Assembly: GCF_030269365.1 (NCBI RefSeq)
Contig: NZ_BSTF01000019.1
Coordinates: 1-64,000, forward strand
Length of the DNA: 64,000 nucleotides
Reading direction: 5' to 3'
DNA from: Lentzea sp. NBRC 102530
Lineage (GTDB): Bacteria > Actinomycetota > Actinomycetes > Mycobacteriales > Pseudonocardiaceae
The notes under the pieces are model-generated. The model had not been told where the DNA came from. It made no database searches and saw only the letters and a program-made list of their open reading frames with translations. A program made the translations under genes and the position numbers. Positions 59,163 through 64,000 of this stretch are shown piece after piece (position 1 is the stretch's first letter; the number at the start of each line of letters is the position of its first letter).

Positions 59163-60043
59163 CAGACCGCTCCCGGCAGCGAGCGGTGCAGGTGCTGCAT
59201 CTCGGCGAGCAGGTAGCCCATGACCTCGGTGTGCACGCCGTCGCGGCCCGCCATGCCGGCCACGCGAGCGGCCTTCGTGTCGGTCGGACGCGTCAGGCCG
59301 GCGGCGGACAGCACCGCCTCCAGCACACCGTCCACTTCGGACCACAGCGACGCCGGGTCCACGGCGACACCGGCCAACGCGGCCTCGACGGCGTGCGTGG
59401 CGAACAGCTCGTCCACGAACGGCCACACGCGCTCGAGGCCCGCCTGCATGCGGCGGTGCGACTCGTCGGTGCCGTCACCGAGGCGAACGGTCCACTGGGC
59501 GGCGTGGTCGCGGTGGTACGCGAGTTCCTTGAGGCCCTTCTCGGCGATCGCCTTCAGGACGGGATCGGCCGAACCGCGCAGGCGGGAGAACAGGGCGAGG
59601 CGCCACGAGGAGAACACCAGCAGGCGCGCGATGGTCGTCGCGAAGTCGCCGCCGGGACCGGGGCCGCAGTCGATCTCGGCCAGGTGCACGTTGCGGAACT
59701 CGCGCTCGTCGCGCAGGTAGGCGAGCGAGTCCTCGTCGCGGCCGAGCACCTCGCCGGCGCGCGTCAGCAGCATCCGCGCCTGGCCGAGCAGGTCCAGGGC
59801 GATGTTGGCGAGCGCGATGTCCTCTTCCAGTTCGGGAGCGCGCGAGCACCACTCCGACAGGCGCTGGGAGAAGATCAACGCGTCGTCGCCGAGCATCAGG
59901 CAGTACGCGGCCAGGGCTTCGCGGTCGACACCCGCCGGGAACTCGCGGTCGACGCCGGACAGGGCCTCCGAGAAGCCCGTGCCGAACGCCCAGTGCGCGT
60001 CTTCCCCGCCCAGCAGCGACTCGTACGCGTTGTCGAAGCTCAT
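59159..60043 (-). CDS. paaC: 1,2-phenylacetyl-CoA epoxidase, subunit PaaC, 294 aa
   Basis: A ferritin-like, catalytically inactive structural partner of PaaA: LGDDALIFSQRLSEWCSRAP and EEDIALANIALDLLGQARML near the start, later AYHRDHAAQWTVRLGDGT. ATG 60043 overlaps paaB by 4 bp. The length is slightly above the E. coli protein. Confidence 0.94.
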   Translation of the reverse strand: MSFDNAYESLLGGEDAHWAFGTGFSEALSGVDREFPAGVDREALAAYCLMLGDDALIFSQRLSEWCSRAPELEEDIALANIALDLLGQARMLLTRAGEVLGRDEDSLAYLRDEREFRNVHLAEIDCGPGPGGDFATTIARLLVFSSWRLALFSRLRGSADPVLKAIAEKGLKELAYHRDHAAQWTVRLGDGTDESHRRMQAGLERVWPFVDELFATHAVEAALAGVAVDPASLWSEVDGVLEAVLSAAGLTRPTDTKAARVAGMAGRDGVHTEVMGYLLAEMQHLHRSLPGAVW

Positions 60044-60324
60044 AGGTGCGGCACGTCCTCGGGAATCGCGTAGAACGTCGGGTGCCGGTAGACCTTGTCC
60101 CCCGCCGGCGCGAAGAACGGGTCCTTCTCGTCCGGCGAGGAGGCCGTGATCGACGTGGCGGGCACGACCCAGATCGACACGCCCTCGTTGCGGCGCGTGT
60201 AGACGTCACGGGCGTTGCGCAGCGCCATCTCGGCGTCCGGCGCGTGCAGCGAACCCACGTGCACGTGGTTCAGCCCGCGCTTGCCCCGCACGAACACTTC
60301 CCACAGCGGCCAAGACGTGCTCAC
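60040..60324 (-). CDS. paaB: 1,2-phenylacetyl-CoA epoxidase, subunit PaaB, 94 aa
   Basis: Small subunit recognised by WEVFVRGKRGLNHVHVGSLH and ALRNARDVYTRRNEGVSIWV. GTG 60324 overlaps the paaA stop (GTGA). It stabilises the PaaA-PaaC core. Confidence 0.95.
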   Translation of the reverse strand: MSTSWPLWEVFVRGKRGLNHVHVGSLHAPDAEMALRNARDVYTRRNEGVSIWVVPATSITASSPDEKDPFFAPAGDKVYRHPTFYAIPEDVPHL

Positions 60325-61262
60325 GCGGCACCTTCCTCACGTACGGCGTTCTTGGCAGCGTGCGCGGCCGCGGCCTCGCGGACCCACGCGCCGTCCTCGT
60401 GCGCCTTGCGGCGGTGGGCGATGCGCTGCTCGTTGCAGACACCGCCACCCTTGACGACCTGCCAGAACTCGTCCCAGTCCGGCGCGCCGAAGTCGTACTC
60501 GCCACGCTCTTCGTTCCACTTGAGCTCAGGGTCCGGGAACGTCACGCCGAGCGCCTCGGCCTGCGGCATGCTCATGTTCACGAACTTCTGCCGCAGCTCG
60601 TCGTTGGTGTCGCGCTTGATCCGCCACGCCATGGACTGCTCGGTGTTCGTCGACTCGGCGTCCGGCGGGCCGAACATCATCAGCGCCGGCCACCACCAGC
60701 GGTTCACCGAGTCCTGCACCATGTCCCGCTGCTGCTGCGTGCCGCGCATCATCGTCATGAGCAGCTCGTAGCCCTGACGCTGGTGGAACGACTCTTCCTT
60801 GCAGATGCGGATCATGGCGCGCGCGTACGGGCCGTACGACGTGCGACACAACGGCACCTGGTTGCAGATGGCGGCGCCGTCGACCAGCCAGCCGATCACG
60901 CCGACGTCGGCGAACGTGAGCGTCGGGTAGTTGAAGATCGAGGAGTACTTCTGGCGGCCCTCGATGAGCTTGGTCGTCAGGTCCTCGCGGTCGGCGCCGA
61001 GCGTCTCGGTCGCCGAGTACAGGTACAGGCCGTGGCCCGCCTCGTCCTGCACCTTCGCCAGCAGGATCGCCTTGCGCCGCAGCGAGGGCGCGCGGCTGAT
61101 CCAGTTGCCCTCCGGCTGCATGCCGATGATCTCGGAGTGCGCGTGCTGGGCGATCTGCCTGATCAGGGTCTTGCGGTAGCCGTCGGGCATCCAGTCGCGC
61201 GGCTCGATGCGCGCCTCGGACTGCACGGTGCGCTCGAAGCGCAACTCCAGGTCATCCGCCAT
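60321..61262 (-). CDS. paaA: 1,2-phenylacetyl-CoA epoxidase, subunit PaaA (oxygenase), 313 aa
   Basis: The di-iron catalytic subunit: LAKVQDEAGHGLYLYSATET contains the E-x2-H motif, and a second acidic/His set is RICKEESFHQRQGYELLMTM. It converts phenylacetyl-CoA to the 1,2-epoxide. ATG 61262 is the first of five tightly overlapping genes (paaABCDE). No paa regulator or ligase gene is seen next to it. Confidence 0.96.
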   Translation of the reverse strand: MADDLELRFERTVQSEARIEPRDWMPDGYRKTLIRQIAQHAHSEIIGMQPEGNWISRAPSLRRKAILLAKVQDEAGHGLYLYSATETLGADREDLTTKLIEGRQKYSSIFNYPTLTFADVGVIGWLVDGAAICNQVPLCRTSYGPYARAMIRICKEESFHQRQGYELLMTMMRGTQQQRDMVQDSVNRWWWPALMMFGPPDAESTNTEQSMAWRIKRDTNDELRQKFVNMSMPQAEALGVTFPDPELKWNEERGEYDFGAPDWDEFWQVVKGGGVCNEQRIAHRRKAHEDGAWVREAAAAHAAKNAVREEGAA

Positions 61263-61271
61263 GCCTCGATG

Positions 61272-61718
61272 TTACACCCGAGTGCCGAATCTGCGTAGAA
61301 CTGTCACAACTGCCGCGATGACGATCCAGATGGACACGAGGAACGTTCCGACGGGGAGCAGGCTCAGCACCGCCGTGCGGCCCGCGACACGCACCAGTTC
61401 GGGGTTCGTCTGGTCGTACTCGACCCTCACGTTGTCCCCGACGTTGAGCCCGGCCGGGTAGAGCACGCCTTGAGACGGGATGATCACGCGCCCGTCCGGT
61501 GTGGCGTAGCGCACAACCGTGCGGTTGAAGGCGACGGAGTCGACCTGCGCGACCGCCTGCCCCGTGGAGCGTTCGATGGCCACGTCGTCCCGCCAGCACG
61601 CGATCGGCAGAAGCACGCACACGAGCGTGATCACGCCACCGACGACGAACAACGTTTTGCAGACCGCACGGCGGACGCGTACACCGCGGGGCGTCTTGGT
61701 CACTGCGTCCTCCACCAC
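61272..61718 (-). CDS. DUF3592-like membrane protein, 148 aa
   Basis: Two hydrophobic helices (about residues 19-42, LFVVGGVITLVCVLLPIACW, and 118-140) flank a polar extracytoplasmic segment with YATPDGRVIIPSQGVLYPAG and GDNVRVEYDQTNPELVRVAG, the DUF3592 pattern. It lies 9 bp upstream of paaA on the same strand and could share its promoter, but the family has no defined role. Confidence 0.7.
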   Translation of the reverse strand: MVEDAVTKTPRGVRVRRAVCKTLFVVGGVITLVCVLLPIACWRDDVAIERSTGQAVAQVDSVAFNRTVVRYATPDGRVIIPSQGVLYPAGLNVGDNVRVEYDQTNPELVRVAGRTAVLSLLPVGTFLVSIWIVIAAVVTVLRRFGTRV

Positions 61719-61781
61719 AACTGAGAAGTCTAGAGCCGGGCGGATGCCGCGCTTTCAGGTTGAGGTCCATACAGTCGGACT

Positions 61782-63014
61782 GTGACCTCTGCACCGACAT
61801 CGCGAGCACGGCAGCGAATCCGCGTCCGGTCGAGGCGGGACACCGCAGGTGACCTGCTCGGGCTGCTGCCGTCGCCGGAGCACGCCCTCGCGTGGGTGCG
61901 CGACGGGTCCGGCCTGGTCGGCTGGGGCGAGGCGGCGCGGTTCGAGGTCAGCGGCCCCGACCGGTTCGCGCAGGCGGACAAGTGGTGGCAGGAGTTCTGC
62001 GCGCACCTCGACGTGGACGACCCGCTGGGCGTGCCAGGCAGCGGACCAGTGGCTTTCGTCTCGATGGCCTTCGCGGACTCGCCGGGCGAGTCGGTGCTGA
62101 TCGTGCCCGAGGTCGTCGTGGGCCGCCGCAACGGCGAGCAGTGGATCACCACCATCGGCGCCTCCGACCCGTCTCCTCATGTCCCGCCGCTGTCGCGGCC
62201 CTCGTCCGTGCGCTACTCGAACGGTCAGCTGCCGGTCACGCAGTACCGCGAGGCCGTGCGCTCGGCGGTGGCGCGGATGCGGGCCGGCGAGTTGGACAAG
62301 GTGGTGCTCGCCCACGACCTGCTGGCCGTGACCGATCGTCCTCTCGACCAGCGGTTCGTGCTGCAGGGGCTCGCGCGGCGGTACCCGGAGTGCTGGGCGT
62401 ACGCCGTGGACGGGCTGGTCGGCGCCACGCCTGAGCTGCTGCTGCGGCGCACCGGGTCCGTGGTGGATTCGCGGGTGCTGGCCGGGACCACGTGGCCGCA
62501 CGACGGGATCTCGGACGAGGAGCTCGCGTCGGCGTTGATGTCGTCGGAGAAGAACCTCGAGGAGCACGACTACGCGATCCGGTCGCTGGCCGACACGTTG
62601 CGGCCTTTTTGCACGACGATGTCGGTCGAGGGGCCTTCGATCTTGAGGTTGCCGAACGTCTCGCACCTGTCGTCCGACGTGATCGGGACGCTGGAGGACT
62701 CCACCTCACTGCTGCGGCTCGGGGAGGCCGTGCATCCGACGGCCGCTGTCGGCGGGACGCCCCGGCTGGACGCCACCCGGTTGATCTCGCAGCTGGAGGG
62801 GATGGATCGCGGCCGGTACGCCGGGCCCGTCGGCTGGATCGACGGGAACGGCGACGGCGAGCTCGGAATCGCGCTGCGGTGTGCGCAGATCTCGGGGTCG
62901 ACGGCGCGGTTGTTCGCCGGGTGCGGGCTGGTGGCCGACTCGGATCCGGACATCGAGGTGCAGGAGGCGCACGCCAAGATGCGGCCTATGCGCGAGGCCC
63001 TCGAAGGGCTCTAG
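61782..63014 (+). CDS. menF: Isochorismate synthase, 410 aa
   Basis: A chorismate-binding enzyme: KVVLAHDLLAVTDRPLDQRF near residue 175, the conserved GATPELLLRRTG, and the C-terminal HPTAAVGGTPRLDATRLISQ and GPVGWIDGNGDGELGIALRC blocks with the Mg-binding Glu and catalytic residues. It converts chorismate to isochorismate, the first committed step of menaquinone synthesis; a siderophore role is less likely in this context. GTG 61782. Its end overlaps the convergent GrpB-family gene by 29 bp. Confidence 0.9.
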   Translation: MTSAPTSRARQRIRVRSRRDTAGDLLGLLPSPEHALAWVRDGSGLVGWGEAARFEVSGPDRFAQADKWWQEFCAHLDVDDPLGVPGSGPVAFVSMAFADSPGESVLIVPEVVVGRRNGEQWITTIGASDPSPHVPPLSRPSSVRYSNGQLPVTQYREAVRSAVARMRAGELDKVVLAHDLLAVTDRPLDQRFVLQGLARRYPECWAYAVDGLVGATPELLLRRTGSVVDSRVLAGTTWPHDGISDEELASALMSSEKNLEEHDYAIRSLADTLRPFCTTMSVEGPSILRLPNVSHLSSDVIGTLEDSTSLLRLGEAVHPTAAVGGTPRLDATRLISQLEGMDRGRYAGPVGWIDGNGDGELGIALRCAQISGSTARLFAGCGLVADSDPDIEVQEAHAKMRPMREALEGL

Positions 63015-63516
63015 CCACGAAGTCCGCCTTGCCCGCCGTGTAGGCCTCACGGTCGTGGCCGCTGCGGTCGGAGAGTTCGCGTTTCAGGTCTTCGTACTGC
63101 CGGGCGAGGGCCGCATCGGCGCGGAGAGCGTCGCGGAACCGGAGCTGGTCGGCCCACCTCGGATGGCCCGCCTGGATGACGTGCAGGTGTGCCTCTCGGC
63201 GGTGGCCGGTGGCGTCCGGCTTCACGAAGAAGCGGCGCCACGGGCGGTTGTCGAGTTCCGGGGGCACGTAGAACCAGCCGTGGTCCGCGAGCAGGTCGAC
63301 CGGGGTGGCGTCCAGGCTGTTCACCAAGGCCATCAGGTCGACGATCGGCTTGGCGGCGAGGCCGGGGACGGCCGTTGAGCCGACGTGCTCGACCCCGTCG
63401 ACCAGCCACGGGGTGAGCAGCTCGGTCAGCGCGGCGACCTCCGCCCGTGCCCGTGCCGCCCACGCCGGGCTGTGCGGACGGACCTCCGCCCGCTCGTAGG
63501 CCCAGGCCGGTGTCAA
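62986..63516 (-). CDS. GrpB-family nucleotidyltransferase-like protein, 176 aa
   Basis: The GrpB/UPF0157 signatures are clear: VEHVGSTAVPGLAAKPIVDL (residues about 36-55), then FFVKPDATGHRREAHLHVIQ and LRFRDALRADAALARQYEDL. The family has a nucleotidyltransferase fold, but its substrate is not established. TTG 63516 overlaps the stop of the DUF397 gene (TTGA), which fixes the start and implies coupling. Confidence 0.85.
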   Translation of the reverse strand: MTPAWAYERAEVRPHSPAWAARARAEVAALTELLTPWLVDGVEHVGSTAVPGLAAKPIVDLMALVNSLDATPVDLLADHGWFYVPPELDNRPWRRFFVKPDATGHRREAHLHVIQAGHPRWADQLRFRDALRADAALARQYEDLKRELSDRSGHDREAYTAGKADFVARALRGPRA

Positions 63517-63686
63517 AGACGCTCGAGGAACGTCCGCCAGGCCGAGGTGCTGAACGCCAGCACCTCGCCGGCCGGGTTCTTCGAGTCGCGGACACGGGTG
63601 TCGTGGGAGAGCGAGACCTCGACGCACTCGCCCTCCGGCGTGCCGTTGCTGTAGCTGCTCTTACGCCATGCGCGGTCCTGGAGCAT
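63513..63686 (-). CDS. DUF397 protein, 57 aa
   Basis: The whole protein matches the DUF397 pattern WRKSSYSNGTPEGECVEV followed by VRDSKNPAGEVLAFSTSAWR. ATG 63686, with GAGAGGAA upstream; the longer frame is inside the neighbouring gene. DUF397 proteins partner with Scr1-type regulators such as the partial gene that it overlaps by 26 bp, and the pair may regulate development or act as a toxin-antitoxin-like unit. Confidence 0.85.
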   Translation of the reverse strand: MLQDRAWRKSSYSNGTPEGECVEVSLSHDTRVRDSKNPAGEVLAFSTSAWRTFLERL

Positions 63687-64000
63687 CGAGTTCCTCTCGC
63701 GGCGAGTTGACGTACTCCGCCAGCTTCCTCCGCGATTGTTCCTCATCCAAGGCGATCTCGGCCAAGCGATCGAAGATCAGCCTCGTGCGCGCTATCGCCC
63801 CTCGGTCCTGCACGAACACCTGGGTCAGATCGGTTTCGGCATACGCGATCGGCATCGCCTTCTCGTACTCCCACAGCAGGATCCCGGCCGAGTTCACGGG
63901 CACGTCAGCAGGCACGACTCGGACCATGTGCGCGCTGAAGAACAGCTGGAGGTACTGGTCCGCCATGACCTGGTCGCCGCCGAACTGTTGCCGGAGGGCC
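63661..64000 (-). CDS. C-terminal part of a Scr1-type (DUF5753) regulator, cut by window edge
   Basis: The visible frame ends at 63661 and remains open to the right edge; before MADQYLQLFF it reads ALRQQFGGDQV in frame, so the first ATG inside is not the start. The segment ILLWEYEKAMPIAYAETDLT and VFVQDRGAIARTRLIFDRLA closely parallels the C-terminus of the protein encoded at 12551-13408. The N-terminal HTH must lie beyond the window. Confidence 0.8.
   Translation of the reverse strand, partial: ALRQQFGGDQVMADQYLQLFFSAHMVRVVPADVPVNSAGILLWEYEKAMPIAYAETDLTQVFVQDRGAIARTRLIFDRLAEIALDEEQSRRKLAEYVNSPREELDAPGPRMA

Overview
The window is high-GC DNA from a mycelial-type actinomycete, most likely a member of the Pseudonocardiaceae; this is inferred from gene content and was not searched. 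It carries a 14-gene complex I operon, korAB, a paaABCDE operon, menaquinone genes, Scr1/DUF397-type regulators and an actinomycete integrative and conjugative element (AICE). Start codons are often GTG or TTG, and most operon genes overlap by 4 bp.

Left accessory region (about 1-24.4 kb). It opens with the tail of an IS982-like transposase and three small minus-strand genes, followed by a gene-poor stretch and a MerR-like gene. From about 2.56 kb the DNA is built around copies of the 3' end of ddaH. Three sites (about 2668, 4735 and 24390) each encode the last five residues MELRG plus a stop, and only the last is attached to an intact ddaH. Between the first two lies a single AlbA_2/ATPase-type gene behind a 14-bp palindrome. 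Between the last two lies a roughly 19.7-kb AICE. Its right half is a standard core: GntR repressor, small proteins, FtsK-like DNA translocase, WhiB-like protein, DUF2637 protein, RepSA-like initiator, excisionase and tyrosine integrase. Its left half (4.8-14.4 kb) is cargo: a small membrane protein, an A/T-richer unknown gene, a nucleotidyltransferase-like two-gene module, an unknown helical protein, a HAD phosphatase, HTH/TPR regulators, two Scr1-type (DUF5753) regulators and an APH-type kinase.

Right chromosomal region (24.4-64 kb). ddaH is divergent from an Lrp/AsnC gene, followed by an enoyl-CoA hydratase and korAB (2-oxoglutarate:ferredoxin oxidoreductase). Next come a small catalase-type peroxidase, a membrane-anchored acidic protein with a sunset-like C-terminus, and RarD. 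The nuoA-N operon (minus strand, 50.4 to 34.8 kb) is followed 19 bp later by a polyprenyl diphosphate synthase gene. Upstream of nuoA are two operators matching the redox repressor Rex. Beyond are menJ-like and menG genes, two GT4 glycosyltransferases, an inositol-monophosphatase-like gene, a DUF3800-like gene, paaABCDE for aerobic phenylacetyl-CoA epoxidation, a DUF3592 membrane protein, isochorismate synthase (menF), a GrpB-family gene, and a DUF397 plus Scr1-type pair cut by the window edge. Complex I, prenyl-chain synthesis, MenF, MenG and MenJ together make and use menaquinone, so much of the right half serves respiration.

The most interesting points are the stacked ddaH attachment sites that abut the enzyme's catalytic cysteine codons, the uncharacterised cargo modules, the tandem Rex operators with a third palindrome, the TGCAC repeats beside the element's regulators, and two large inverted repeats.
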